NCBI GenBank assembly: GCA_016716365.1
Contig: JADJWM010000017.1
Span: forward strand, 310,001 to 374,000
Direction of reading: 5' to 3'
Origin: Chloracidobacterium sp.
GTDB lineage: Bacteria > Acidobacteriota > Blastocatellia > Pyrinomonadales > Pyrinomonadaceae
Length of the DNA: 64,000 nt
Shown: positions 38,353-47,760 of the stretch, one piece after another
Position numbering within the stretch: position 1 is the first letter of the stretch
Layout: every line of letters begins with the position of its first letter
The notes under the pieces: generated by a model
Told to the model about the DNA's origin: nothing
Database searches by the model: none
Seen by the model: only the letters and a program-made list of their open reading frames with translations
Translations under genes and position numbers: made by a program

Positions 38353-38892
38353 ATGAACGCTTCTGAACCTCAGTTTTGGATGATGATCGCGTCGATCGTG
38401 ATCGCGGTTTGCTTCATCGTGATGGCGATATCACTGATCGCGATCGCCGTGATAGTCCGAAAGGTCGTGGGGACCGTTAGACGGTTGGAGGAGCGCGTCG
38501 AACCGCTTATTTCAAAGGTCGACGCCATCAGTCTGCAGGGCAAGGAGATGTCCGTTCATTTTACGGAAGTTTCTTCGAACCTATCCATTGCGACGAAGCA
38601 TCTTGCCGAATCGACCGAACTGATCAAGGAAGAGGTCCACGAACTTCGGCAGATCGTGAGTTCGACCGCCATTACCGCCCGCGACAAGGTCGAACTTGTC
38701 AGCAAGACCATCGACCGGACGCAGATGCAGGTGGTGGACACTACCGATTTTGTGCAGGCAAAGATCGTCGAACCGGCCCGCGAGATCGCGGCGATCATGG
38801 CCGGCGTTAAGAAGGGCCTTGAAGTGCTGTTCGCTCCGTCGCCGAAACAGATCGACCGGGTTTACGTCGAAGAGGAAATGTTTATCGGCTGA
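38353..38892 (+). CDS. DUF948-like membrane-anchored coiled-coil protein
   Basis: A 179-residue protein with one strong N-terminal transmembrane helix (MIASIVIAVCFIVMAISLIA) and a long helical, probably coiled-coil cytoplasmic part. The pattern VVGTVRRLEERVEPLISKVD, followed by IATKHLAESTELIKEEV and VELVSKTIDRTQMQVVDTTD, resembles DUF948 proteins that commonly sit next to YtxH genes. It begins 3 nt after the YtxH stop, supporting a joint function in the envelope. Function of the family is unknown. Confidence 0.85.
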   Translation: MNASEPQFWMMIASIVIAVCFIVMAISLIAIAVIVRKVVGTVRRLEERVEPLISKVDAISLQGKEMSVHFTEVSSNLSIATKHLAESTELIKEEVHELRQIVSSTAITARDKVELVSKTIDRTQMQVVDTTDFVQAKIVEPAREIAAIMAGVKKGLEVLFAPSPKQIDRVYVEEEMFIG

Positions 38893-38923
38893 GCAACCGG
38901 TGAGATCGACTGATAATGTCGAG

Positions 38924-38953
38924 AATGCCGCGGATCGATCCGCGGCATTTTTC
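38924..38953 (+). terminator. Rho-independent terminator of the YtxH operon
   Basis: A perfect 26-nt palindrome (38924-38949, centre ATCGAT) directly followed by a T-rich stretch, 31 nt after the DUF948-like stop. Confidence 0.75.
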
Positions 38954-39057
38954 GTTTGCTATCGGCTTTTCGTCATTGGGAGCGGCTCCTAAAACTGATT
39001 CACTCCGAAGGACCGGTCATTCGCATTCATCCCGGCGCAAACGATCCGTAAAGGCGC

Positions 39058-39087
39058 AAAAAAGGGTTTGGGAAAATGCCCAAACCC
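39058..39087 (-). terminator. Rho-independent terminator of the Spy-like gene
   Basis: GGGTTTGGG (39064-39072) pairs with CCCAAACCC (39079-39087) across a 6-nt loop. On the minus strand six T follow, 24 nt after the stop at 39112. Confidence 0.85.
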
Positions 39088-39111
39088 AAGATCCTTGGAG
39101 AAGATCAATCT

Positions 39112-39651
39112 TCAGTTGTTGTCGTTCGTATCAGGAGCGGTCTTTCGCTGCTTTCGCATTTCGCGGAACTGTTCCATTCTCTTGCGCATTTCTTCACGCC
39201 GAGTCTCGATCTGCTGCTTCTGTTCCGGAGTGAGCACATTCAGGACCTGCTGGCGGACCGACTCACTCTTTGCCCTCATCTGATCGTGAATGGCTTTGAT
39301 ACGGGTCTTCTGGTCTTCGGTGAGGGTTCCGGCACGGCGGGCTTCACGGAACGACTTCATCTCTTCCATCACCGAAGGATCGGGCCGATTTGCTTCGCGG
39401 ATCTGCCGGATCTGCTCCTTCTGCGTCTCGGTGAGCTCAATGCCCGGGAACATCCCGGCCCTGCCGAACTTCCCGTGCCCTCGCCTTCCGAAACCGCGCA
39501 TCTTGCCGAATTCCTTACCGGCCATCTTCTCGGCCTTGACCGCTTTATCCTTTTTCGGTTCGACCGGATCCTGGGCCGTAGCCACGACTGCGGCTGAACC
39601 CAAAACCACCAGCGAAGCGAATATCGACATGAACTTAAACTTTAATGACAT
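39112..39651 (-). CDS. Spy/CpxP-like periplasmic LTXXQ protein
   Basis: A 179-residue exported helical protein. Signal peptide FMSIFASLVVLGSAAVVATAQ. The mature part has two LTxxQ-type motifs, LTETQKEQIRQIR (about residue 95) and LTPEQKQQIETRREEMR (about 155), with an LTEDQKTRI segment between them, as in Spy/CpxP chaperone-like proteins. A Gly/Arg/Phe-rich stretch (FGKMRGFGRRGHGKFGRAG) precedes the helices. The start at 39651 is chosen because AGAGG sits at proper spacing; the ATG at 39657 is too close. It may act as an ATP-independent chaperone or stress sensor in the periplasm, by family analogy. Divergent from dxs. Confidence 0.85.
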   Translation of the reverse strand: MSLKFKFMSIFASLVVLGSAAVVATAQDPVEPKKDKAVKAEKMAGKEFGKMRGFGRRGHGKFGRAGMFPGIELTETQKEQIRQIREANRPDPSVMEEMKSFREARRAGTLTEDQKTRIKAIHDQMRAKSESVRQQVLNVLTPEQKQQIETRREEMRKRMEQFREMRKQRKTAPDTNDNN

Positions 39652-39867
39652 CGTCATACCTCTTTTATTGATATTTTCAAGCAAATGCTTACGTTTACTT
39701 TGACGCAGCCGGTTCGCCTTTGGTCTAAAGTTTTGGCCGCCTTGTGGGTAAAGAAATGTAAACTGGCCCTATCTGGGTTAGAATTCTTAAAGTGTCCGGG
39801 ACTTAACATTTATCGGTCAAACCGCTAAAATACGCGCTTTGGCCGTATTTCGGCCCGAGATCAATTG

Positions 39868-41797
39868 ATGAGATTCCTTTCAGAAATAAACTCACCTGCC
39901 GACCTTCGCCAGCTTAAGATCGACGATCTTCAGGAGGTCGCTGACGAGATCAGGGCGTTTATCATCGAAACCTGCTCGCGCATCGGCGGCCACACGGGCG
40001 CAAGCCTGGGTGCCGTCGAACTTGCGGTCGCGATGCATTACGTCTTTGATACGCCCCGCGACAGGCTTGTCTGGGACGTGGGCCACCAGGCCTATGCACA
40101 CAAGATCCTCACCGGGCGGCGGGACCAGCTTCACACGATAAAGCAGCCTGGGGGCTTGAGCGGCTTCCTCCGCCGCGACGAATCGGAGTACGACACATTC
40201 GGCGCGGGCCACGCGTCAACGTCGCTCTCTGCGGCACTCGGGATGGCGGTCGCCCGCGACCTTAAACAAGAGGACTTCCAGGTTTGTGCCTTGATCGGTG
40301 ATTCATCTCTCGCAGGCGGAATGGCGATGGAGGCGATCAATCAGGCAGGACACCTGAAATCCCGCCTCGTCGTGATCCTTAACGACAACGGTATGTCGAT
40401 CGCTCCCTGCGGTTGGCAGCCTGAGCGGCTATTTGGGCCGTATAAAAGAGGCCCAAAGCTACCAGCACCTCAAGGAAGAGATCGGCGACGCGCTCGAGAG
40501 CGTGCCGGGCATCGGCGGTTCGCTCCGGCGGGCGGCGAAATCGTTCAAAGATGCGATCGCCGCGGCAGTCCTGCCGGGAGCTTTGGTCAACGAGCTTGGG
40601 TTCAAGTACATCGGATACGTCGACGGGCACAACGTACCGCAGCTTGTCCGGGCCCTCGAGGAAGCGAAAAAGGTCGAGGACGGCCCGGTGATCGTGCACG
40701 CTTTAACAACGAAAGGCAAAGGTTTTCCGAATCCCGAAAAAAATTACTACGCCTATCACGCGACAGGGCCATTCGATCCGGAAACCGGACTCCCCTATAA
40801 ATCGGGCAAGGCCTCGGCCCCGACCTACACTTCGGTCTTCGGGGACACGATGTGCGAGTTGATGGAGACAGACGGCCGCATCGTTGCTTTGACAGCGGCG
40901 ATGCCCGACGGGACCGGCGTCGACAAAGTGCTTGAGAAATTCCCTGAACGCTCCTTTGATGTCGGCATCGCCGAACAGCATGCAGTAACGTTTTGTGCGG
41001 GAATGGCTTGTGAGGGCGTTAAACCGGTCGCCGCGATCTATTCGACGTTCCTTCAGCGTGCTTTTGACCAAGTCATTCACGACATCTGTCTGCAGGATCT
41101 TGACGTCACGATAGCGATGGACCGTGCCGGCATCGTCGGGGCCGACGGGCCAACCCACCATGGCCTGCTCGACATCGCATATCTTCGCGGCTACCCGAAC
41201 ATCGTTCTGATGGCCCCAAAAGATGAAGCCGAGATGCGGGACATGATCCTCACGGCGATCGAGCATCCCGGCCCTGCGGCCTTAAGATATCCGCGTGGCA
41301 ACGGAGTCGGCGTCGATATCAGCGCCAAACCGAAAAAGCTTGAGGTCGGAAAGGGAGAAGTTCTTCGCGAAGGCAAGAATGCCGCGATCGTCGCGTACGG
41401 TTCGATGGTGATGCCCGCCCTCGGAGCCGCGGAAAGGCTTGCATCGAGGGGGATCCAGGCCACCGTCGTCAACGCCCGGTTCGCTAAACCGCTCGACAAT
41501 AAGCTTTTGGAGCGGCTGGCCGAAGAACATGATCTGATCGTTACGGTCGAAGAAGCATATCTGGCCGGCGGATTCGGCTCGGCGGTAATCGAACATCTTG
41601 AGGAAGCCGGCCTGCTTGAAGAAGTTTCGGTGATCAGGATGGGCGTGCCAGATGAGATCGTTTCACACGGTGACCCGAAGGCGCTTCTTGCCGGTTACGG
41701 GCTGGATGCCGACGGCATCGCCCGCGAGGTTGCCGACGGACTATCGGAAGTTCAGCGGAAGATCAAGGGTACCAAGCGTTTAAGGATAGTGGGGTGA
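39868..41797 (+). pseudogene. dxs: 1-deoxy-D-xylulose-5-phosphate synthase, split by a +1 frameshift
   Basis: DXS joins pyruvate and glyceraldehyde 3-phosphate using thiamine diphosphate, the first step of the MEP isoprenoid pathway. The family sequence runs from ATG 39868 (WDVGHQAYAHKILTGRR, FGAGHASTSLSAALGMA) to about 40407, then continues in the +1 frame to 41797 (LGRIKEAQS, ELGFKYIGYVDGHN, GIAEQHAVTFCAGMA, GADGPTHHG). Skipping one base near T40408 restores about 642 residues, the normal length, with the junction reading MSIAPAVGSLSGYL as in other DXS. The cofactor motif is GDSS, not GDG (Ser146 in place of Gly). The first frame runs on out of phase to 40800. Could be a base-calling indel, a real inactivation, or, less likely, programmed slippage at CCC-T. 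Confidence 0.85.
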
Positions 41798-41855
41798 CGG
41801 CACGATGGCGGCCACGACCTCCAAAGCTCAAGAGTAGAGAAACAGTGAATAATTG

Positions 41856-42659
41856 ATGAAGAAAGAAGCAAAGCCTCAGGAAAACAATAAGATGCCGCTG
41901 CTGATCATCGGCGGCGTGCTGGTCGCGGCCGCGATAATCGGCTACTTGTATTACAATTCGTCTCGGACGCCCGGCGGAAACGCAAATCGGGCCGCGAATG
42001 CCTCAAACGTCAACTCGAATCGATCGCCTTCCGCGACGGCCCCGCTCGGTGCCAATCCGCCGAATATGATCGGTTCTCCGACGGCGGCTGTCACTATCGA
42101 GGAATTTGCCGATTTCCAGTGTGCCGCATGTGCCTCGGTCCATCCGATCCTGAAAGAGATCCAGTCGATCTATGGAAGCCGGATCCGATTCATATTCCGG
42201 AATTTTCCGCTCGGAATTCCCCAGCACGACAAGGCGTACGAGGCAGCCGTCGCGGTGGAGGCAGCAGGGTTGCAGGACCGGAACAAGTTCTGGGATATGC
42301 AAAACCAACTCTTCGTGAACCAGCAAGCGTGGACGAACAGCCCCAATTACCGGAACCTCTGGGAGGGCTATGCCCAGCAGATCGGACTGGACGTCGAGCG
42401 TTTCCGAAATGATATGGCCGGCAGGGCAACCAAAGAAAGGGTTGATGCTGACCTGGCAAGGGGCCGCGGTCTGGGCCTGGATTCGACGCCCACCGTTTTG
42501 GTGAACGGAAAGAACATCCCGTTCCAGGCGATGACGGCGGCGAATCTCCGGCAGGTCATCGATTCCGAGATCCAGAATTCGCTCAAAGCGCCGGCCGCAA
42601 ACAGCTCGAACGAGGCGAATACCTCTCGAAATGCGGCCGCACCCGCGAACGCCCAGTGA
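41856..42659 (+). CDS. Membrane-anchored DsbA-like thiol oxidoreductase
   Basis: A 267-residue thioredoxin-fold protein. One N-terminal helix (MPLLIIGGVLVAAAIIGYLY) anchors it, followed by an Asn/Ala/Ser-rich linker (about residues 45-65) and a DsbA-like (thioredoxin_4) domain with the active site CAAC (Cys89, Cys92) in FADFQCAACASVHP. A helical insertion follows, and the cis-proline loop is STPTVLVNG near residue 215. The tail is again Asn/Ala-rich. It should introduce disulfides into exported proteins. A VKOR gene begins in its stop codon, giving it a reoxidation partner. I use ATG 41856. Confidence 0.92.
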   Translation: MKKEAKPQENNKMPLLIIGGVLVAAAIIGYLYYNSSRTPGGNANRAANASNVNSNRSPSATAPLGANPPNMIGSPTAAVTIEEFADFQCAACASVHPILKEIQSIYGSRIRFIFRNFPLGIPQHDKAYEAAVAVEAAGLQDRNKFWDMQNQLFVNQQAWTNSPNYRNLWEGYAQQIGLDVERFRNDMAGRATKERVDADLARGRGLGLDSTPTVLVNGKNIPFQAMTAANLRQVIDSEIQNSLKAPAANSSNEANTSRNAAAPANAQ

Positions 42660-43111
42660 TCGACGAAGCAGGGGCCAGTGAGGTTACCGGGCCCCCGAAA
42701 TACCTCTCGATCGCCGCGGCGGTGACCGCCTTGGTCGGCTTCGGCGATTCTATTTACCTGACCATCCATCACTTGACCGCCGAACCGGTCCCCTGCAGCG
42801 TTATTACAGGCTGCGAGACGGTTTTGACCAGCTCGTTTGCCGAGATCGGCGGCATCCCCATCGCGGCTTTCGGGGCGGCCGCCTATTTCGCTGCGTTTTC
42901 GCTCGCCGTTCTGGCCTTTTACGGGAATCGCCTGATGTGGTTCCTGTTTGGAGTCCTGGCCTGCGTAATGGCGGCTGTAACGGCCTGGCTTCTTTACCTT
43001 CAGGCCTTTGTGATCGGGGCATTTTGCCAGTTTTGCCTGCTTTCGGCGGCCACTTCGATTATCCTTTTTATTGCTTCGCTGCTTGGCCGATTCTGGAACA
43101 GGAATGGCTGA
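42656..43111 (+). CDS. Vitamin K epoxide reductase-like disulfide generator
   Basis: A 151-residue VKOR-family protein with four transmembrane helices. The two cysteine pairs are Cys47 and Cys53 in CSVITGC, and the quinone-side CQFC (Cys124, Cys127). VKOR homologues reoxidise DsbA-like proteins by passing electrons to quinones, replacing DsbB. It begins with GTG overlapping the stop of the DsbA-like gene by 4 nt, so the pair is translationally coupled and very likely functions together. Confidence 0.93.
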   Translation: MIDEAGASEVTGPPKYLSIAAAVTALVGFGDSIYLTIHHLTAEPVPCSVITGCETVLTSSFAEIGGIPIAAFGAAAYFAAFSLAVLAFYGNRLMWFLFGVLACVMAAVTAWLLYLQAFVIGAFCQFCLLSAATSIILFIASLLGRFWNRNG

Positions 43112-43350
43112 ACCCCGGCTGGGCCCGCTCCGTTACCCATTTGACCTTGTTCATCTAACCGCTCCGTGTCCGGAAGGGAACGGGGTGAAACCATTATTCC
43201 ATTTTCTACGAAATCAACAGTGTCCCGGGCGGAAGGCCCGAGGCGGGTCCCGGTCTTACAGTTCTTGGACCGAATCGGCCCCGCGATATTTGATGAATTT
43301 GTGAGAATACGGTAGCTTTACGATATACAGGCCATTCAAAATTAGTTGCA

Positions 43351-43911
43351 GTGGTAGAAGGTATCCTTAACAGAATTGCTGCCGGAGATAAGACCGCCGT
43401 CGACGAGTGCTTGAAAAAGTACGGCGGCTTGGTTTGGTCGCTTTCTCGCCGCATGCTTCGGAACTCGGACGATGCCGAGGACGCCGTTCAGGAGATATTT
43501 CTGGATGTTTGGAAGAATGCGGCAAAATTCGATGCGAGCCAGGCTTCCGAGACGACTTTCATCGCGATGATCGCCAGACGGCGTCTGATAGACCGTATCC
43601 GGTTCACGTCACGCCGGATATCGGCTGATGCTTTAGACGAGGTTATGACGGAACCTGTGGACCGCGCGGATAAGAAGATGCAGATCTCTCTTGAAGCTAA
43701 TGACGCGGTTAGGGCATTGAATTCCCTTCGTCCGGAACAGCGTGAGGTTCTTCAGCTGTCCATCGTGCAGGGCCTCTCGCACCAGGAGATCGCCGACCGC
43801 ACGGGCATGCCGCTCGGGACCGTTAAGACCCATGCAAGACGGGGGATCCTTCAAGCAAGAGAATTTCTGGGATTGGCCGGGGTGAATACTATCAAGGAGG
43901 TGCGGGCATGA
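43351..43911 (+). CDS. ECF-type RNA polymerase sigma factor
   Basis: A 186-residue ECF sigma factor. Region 2 reads YGGLVWSLSRRMLRNSDDAE with DAVQEIFLDVWKNA, and region 4 holds LRPEQREVLQLSIVQGLSHQ plus EIADRTGMPLGTVKTHARRG, the -35-binding helix-turn-helix. No extra C-terminal domain. The likely start is GTG at 43351. Its last 4 nt overlap the anti-sigma gene (ATGA), the usual way such pairs are coupled. Targets unknown; the neighbouring DsbA-VKOR and M16 protease genes suggest an envelope-stress regulon, which is inference. Confidence 0.95.
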   Translation: MVEGILNRIAAGDKTAVDECLKKYGGLVWSLSRRMLRNSDDAEDAVQEIFLDVWKNAAKFDASQASETTFIAMIARRRLIDRIRFTSRRISADALDEVMTEPVDRADKKMQISLEANDAVRALNSLRPEQREVLQLSIVQGLSHQEIADRTGMPLGTVKTHARRGILQAREFLGLAGVNTIKEVRA

Positions 43912-44753
43912 CAGATCATGAAAAAGAATTGATGCTCGACCTTCTTGTCGAAAAGTTCGTTTACGGGCTTTCGGACGAAGATTCGAAGAAGCTTGAGGGC
44001 CTTGGTCATGAGCCGGCTGAGGCGGAGTCGATCGAGCTTACGATAGCCACGTTGGGAATGGTCGATCTGCCGGCAGAAGATCAGATGCCTTCCCACCTCT
44101 ACGCGAGATTGAAAGAGGCCGCCGGCGAAGTTATCGACGTGGCCGATGCGCCGAATGCCGGGGCCGAAGAACCGGCACCCCGCGAGATCGTGCTTTCCGG
44201 ACAGCCTTCCGGCTCGTGGTTCGGCTGGCTTGGTTGGGCCGCCGCCGCCGCCGCATCGATCGCGCTGGTGGTCAGCCTCTTCGTACCGCGTGGGGGGCCG
44301 CTAGTTGCCGGACCCGCCGTACCGACACCGACCCCCGAAGTTCGGCCGGACCCCGCAAGGGAAAGGCAGGAAATGATGCGGAGCGGCGAGATCGTTGTTG
44401 CCGAATGGGGCAAAGGCAACGTTGACGAGCTGGCCTCGGTTTCGGGTGATGTCGTCTGGAGCGACGCGAAGCAAGCCGGTTACATGCGTTTCCGCGGCCT
44501 TCCGAAGAACGATACAAGCAAGGAAACATATCAGCTCTGGATCTTTGACGAGACCCAGGACCCGAAAACACCGATCGACGGCGGGACATTCGACATAACA
44601 AGCGATGGAGAAGTCATTGTCCCGATCGACGCTAAGCTCAAGGCGAAGAATCCGTCCGCATTCGCCATCACGATCGAGAAGCCCGGCGGCGTGGTCGTAT
44701 CGAAGCGTGAAAAGATCGCTTCGCTGGCCGCCGTGAAACCAAAAGAGGCCTGA
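43908..44753 (+). CDS. Transmembrane anti-sigma factor (RskA-like)
   Basis: A 281-residue single-pass protein. The N-terminal about 85 residues match an anti-sigma domain (MLDLLVEKFVYGLSDEDSKK and the IATLGMVDLPAEDQMPSHL segment); there is no HxxxCxxC zinc motif, so it is a zinc-independent type. A helix at about 105-128 (WAAAAAASIALVVSLFV) spans the membrane. The external part (from about 165) has the RskA-type beta domain, including AGYMRFRGLPKND and YQLWIFDETQDPKTPIDGG. AAGGAGGTGCGGGC precedes the ATG. It should hold the upstream sigma factor at the membrane until an external signal triggers its release. Confidence 0.92.
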   Translation: MTDHEKELMLDLLVEKFVYGLSDEDSKKLEGLGHEPAEAESIELTIATLGMVDLPAEDQMPSHLYARLKEAAGEVIDVADAPNAGAEEPAPREIVLSGQPSGSWFGWLGWAAAAAASIALVVSLFVPRGGPLVAGPAVPTPTPEVRPDPARERQEMMRSGEIVVAEWGKGNVDELASVSGDVVWSDAKQAGYMRFRGLPKNDTSKETYQLWIFDETQDPKTPIDGGTFDITSDGEVIVPIDAKLKAKNPSAFAITIEKPGGVVVSKREKIASLAAVKPKEA

Positions 44754-44863
44754 GCCCGTACCAGAGATTTGAATCGAAAGAAATGCCGCTTCCGGCCGGG
44801 GACCTTGGAGGATCCCGGACGGAAGTATCGTCGTTAATTCTCAATAATTAGTAGGAGTTTGCC

Positions 44864-47644
44864 ATGCGAATCAAGAAGATCTTCGCCGGGGCCGCTATCA
44901 TGCTGCTGACGGCCAATTACGGTGTGCTTGCCCAAAGATCGGATAAACTTCCCCCGATAAACGTCAAGGAATATTCCCTGAAGAACGGGCTCAAAGTGCT
45001 TTTGCACGAGGACAAGTCGACGCCGGTCGTGTCGGTCGGCGTTTGGTATCACGTCGGGGCTAAGAACGAGGTCGAGGGACGTACGGGCTTTGCTCACCTG
45101 TTCGAACATATGATGTTCCAGGGTTCAAAGAACTACGATGCCGACTATTTCACCCCGCTTCAGGAGGCCGGGGCCTCGATAAACGGGACGACGAATCAGG
45201 ACCGGACCTGGTATTTCGAAACGGTACCGTCGAATTTCCTCGAACTCGCATTATTCATGGAGTCGGACCGCATGGGCAACCTCCTCCCCGCGATGACGCA
45301 GCAGAAGCTGGACAATCAAAGGGATGTGGTAAAGAACGAACGCCGTCAGCGGGTCGACAATCAGCCTTACGGGACCGCGTTCGAGAAGATCGGCGCGATC
45401 ATGTTCCCCAAGCCGCATCCATACAATTGGACCACGATCGGCTCGCTTGAGGACCTGCAGGCTGCGTCTATGGATGACGTCCAATCGTTTTTCCGCCAGT
45501 ACTACACGCCGAACAACACGGTGCTTGTCCTTTCGGGCGATTTTGATGAAAAACAGGCGCGGGGCTGGATCGAGAAATACTTCGGCTGGATGCCGAAAGG
45601 GTCTGATATCAAGCGTCCGAATCCGGATCAGCCCAAACTCGACAAGGAAATTCGAATGACCGTCGAGGACAGCGTGCCGCTGCCGCGCCGCTATATGATC
45701 TGGCACGGGGTCCGGGCCTACGCGCCGGATGAGCCGGCCCTCGATTTCCTGAGCTCGATTCTCTCGAACGGCCGGACCTCGCGGCTGCAGAGCAACCTCC
45801 TCTACGGAAAGGAACTGGTCCAACAGGTTGGCGCCAACAACGGGACCAACGAGATCGCGGGACTTTTCCAAATACTGGCGACAGCACGGCCCGGCAAGAA
45901 CCTTGACGATATCGAGAAGGAGATCGATGCCGAGATCGATCGGATAAAGAAGGCACCGCCATCAGAAGAAGAAATGGCAAGGGCCTTGAACACGATCGAA
46001 TCGCAGACGATCTTCGGGCTTCAAACGGTGCTCGGAAAGGCAAGCCAACTCGCCGCATTCTCAGGCTATCTGGGCAAGGCAAATTGGTTCCAGGACGACC
46101 TTGACCGGTACCGAAAGGTGACGCCCGCGGACGTTTCGCGGGTCGCAAATCAGTACCTCACAGCCAACCGGCTGGTTATGACGTACGTTCCCGGTACGCG
46201 TGAGACGCCGCGCAGCCGACGGGAGGCCGATCAGACCACGACCGGAAAGACCGAAAAACCGGATGAGGCGAAGATCGCGGCCCAGGCCGCTGCGCTTCCA
46301 AAGCCCGGGCCTGATCCGAAATTCTCGACCCCTCCGATTGAAAAGACAAAGCTTTCAAACGGCCTTGAGGTTTGGATGGTCGAACACCGCGAACTGCCGA
46401 TCGTTTCTATGAATATGGTCTTCAAGACGGGTACCGTCAACGAACCCGATGACCGTTTCGGTGTTGCCGACATGGCGGCATCGCTCCTTGATGACGGTAC
46501 CAAGACGCGGTCTGCCGAAGACCTCGCCAACCAGCTTCGCCAGATCGGCGTGAGCGGGATCAATGCCGGTTCGAATTGGGATTCGTCGAACGTTTCGATC
46601 CAGACACTTACCAAGAATCTGGACAAGGCGCTCGAGATCTACGCTGATGTCGTGCAGAATCCGGCGTTCCCGGCCAAGGAGCTAGAAAGTGTCCGCGCCC
46701 GGGCCCTCGTTGGGCTCCGTCAGCAGCGGTCGAACCCGAACGCGATCAGCAACGTCGCGTACAACAAGGTACTCTACGGCGACCATCCCTATGGCCGCGA
46801 CAATAACGAAGAGTCGATCAAAGCGATCACCCGCGACGACCTGATCAAGTTCTACGAGGCTAATTATCGGCCCAACAACGCCACGCTGATCGTGGTCGGC
46901 GATTACAGCAAGAGCGAGCTGAAGGCAAAGCTTGAAAAGGCCTTTGCCGGCTGGAAGCCGGCATCGGTACCGGCAAAGTCCCTGCCAAAAGTCGAACCGC
47001 TCGAAAAGACCCAGATCTATCTTGTGGACCGGCCGAATTCCGCGCAATCGGTCGTCTCGATCGGACACGTCGGCATCGACAGGATGCACCGCGACTATTT
47101 CCCCGTCCTTGTGATGAACACCATCCTCGGCGGAGGATTCACCTCGCGGATCAACATGAACCTTCGTGAGGACAAGGGCTACACCTACGGAGCCCGCAGC
47201 GGATTCAGCTTCCGGCGAGGTGCCGGGCCTTTCACTGCCGGCGGCGATGTGCAGACCGCGGTCACGAAAGAGTCGATCCAGGAGTTCATGAACGAGCTAA
47301 ACGCGATCAGGGGCACGCGGCCGGTCACCGCCAGAGAGCTTAATTACAATAAGCAAAGCCTGATCCGGCGTTATCCTGCCGCCTTCGAGACGATCGGCGG
47401 GATGTCGAATCAGCTTGCCACGCTGGTGACTTACGGCCTTCCCGATACGTATTTCAATGAATACATCGCGAAGGTGAACGCGGTATCGCTCGCGGATGTC
47501 AATCGGGTCGCAAAGACCTATCTCGACCCGTCCAAGATGGCTATCGTTATCGTCGGTGACCGCAGGGTGATCGAACCAGGCTTAAAAGAGCTCGGCTACT
47601 CGATAATCCTTCTCGACGCCGAGGGCAACCCGATCGCCGGCTGA
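44864..47644 (+). CDS. Fused two-domain M16-family zinc peptidase, paralogue
   Basis: A 926-residue exported M16 peptidase, signal peptide at about 1-22 (AAIMLLTANYGVLAQ). The catalytic inverted motif is HLFEHMMFQG with His78, Glu81 and His82, the same positions as in the paralogue at 34974-37724. The second half (from about residue 490) again resembles M16 without HxxEH, so only the first half should be catalytic. TAGGAG six bases before the ATG supports the start. It follows the anti-sigma gene by 110 nt and may belong to that regulon. A terminator follows at 47668-47697. Function probably periplasmic peptide cleavage. Confidence 0.94.
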   Translation: MRIKKIFAGAAIMLLTANYGVLAQRSDKLPPINVKEYSLKNGLKVLLHEDKSTPVVSVGVWYHVGAKNEVEGRTGFAHLFEHMMFQGSKNYDADYFTPLQEAGASINGTTNQDRTWYFETVPSNFLELALFMESDRMGNLLPAMTQQKLDNQRDVVKNERRQRVDNQPYGTAFEKIGAIMFPKPHPYNWTTIGSLEDLQAASMDDVQSFFRQYYTPNNTVLVLSGDFDEKQARGWIEKYFGWMPKGSDIKRPNPDQPKLDKEIRMTVEDSVPLPRRYMIWHGVRAYAPDEPALDFLSSILSNGRTSRLQSNLLYGKELVQQVGANNGTNEIAGLFQILATARPGKNLDDIEKEIDAEIDRIKKAPPSEEEMARALNTIESQTIFGLQTVLGKASQLAAFSGYLGKANWFQDDLDRYRKVTPADVSRVANQYLTANRLVMTYVPGTRETPRSRREADQTTTGKTEKPDEAKIAAQAAALPKPGPDPKFSTPPIEKTKLSNGLEVWMVEHRELPIVSMNMVFKTGTVNEPDDRFGVADMAASLLDDGTKTRSAEDLANQLRQIGVSGINAGSNWDSSNVSIQTLTKNLDKALEIYADVVQNPAFPAKELESVRARALVGLRQQRSNPNAISNVAYNKVLYGDHPYGRDNNEESIKAITRDDLIKFYEANYRPNNATLIVVGDYSKSELKAKLEKAFAGWKPASVPAKSLPKVEPLEKTQIYLVDRPNSAQSVVSIGHVGIDRMHRDYFPVLVMNTILGGGFTSRINMNLREDKGYTYGARSGFSFRRGAGPFTAGGDVQTAVTKESIQEFMNELNAIRGTRPVTARELNYNKQSLIRRYPAAFETIGGMSNQLATLVTYGLPDTYFNEYIAKVNAVSLADVNRVAKTYLDPSKMAIVIVGDRRVIEPGLKELGYSIILLDAEGNPIAG

Positions 47645-47667
47645 TCATTGTCAAAGCCGGAAACGCG

Positions 47668-47697
47668 AAAAGGCGGGCCGTCAAAAGCCTGCCTTTT
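47668..47697. terminator. Terminator after the second M16 protease gene
   Basis: AAAAGGCGGG (47668-47677) pairs with CCTGCCTTTT (47688-47697) allowing one G-T pair. A and T tracts on both sides make it usable in both directions; it lies 24 nt after the M16 stop and 64 nt after the convergent DUF3857 gene. Confidence 0.7.
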
Positions 47698-47760
47698 CAT
47701 TTTCCCTGCGTCCCTGAACGATGTTACAGCGGGTGGTCCTGTTGCGAAGATCAGCCCCGC

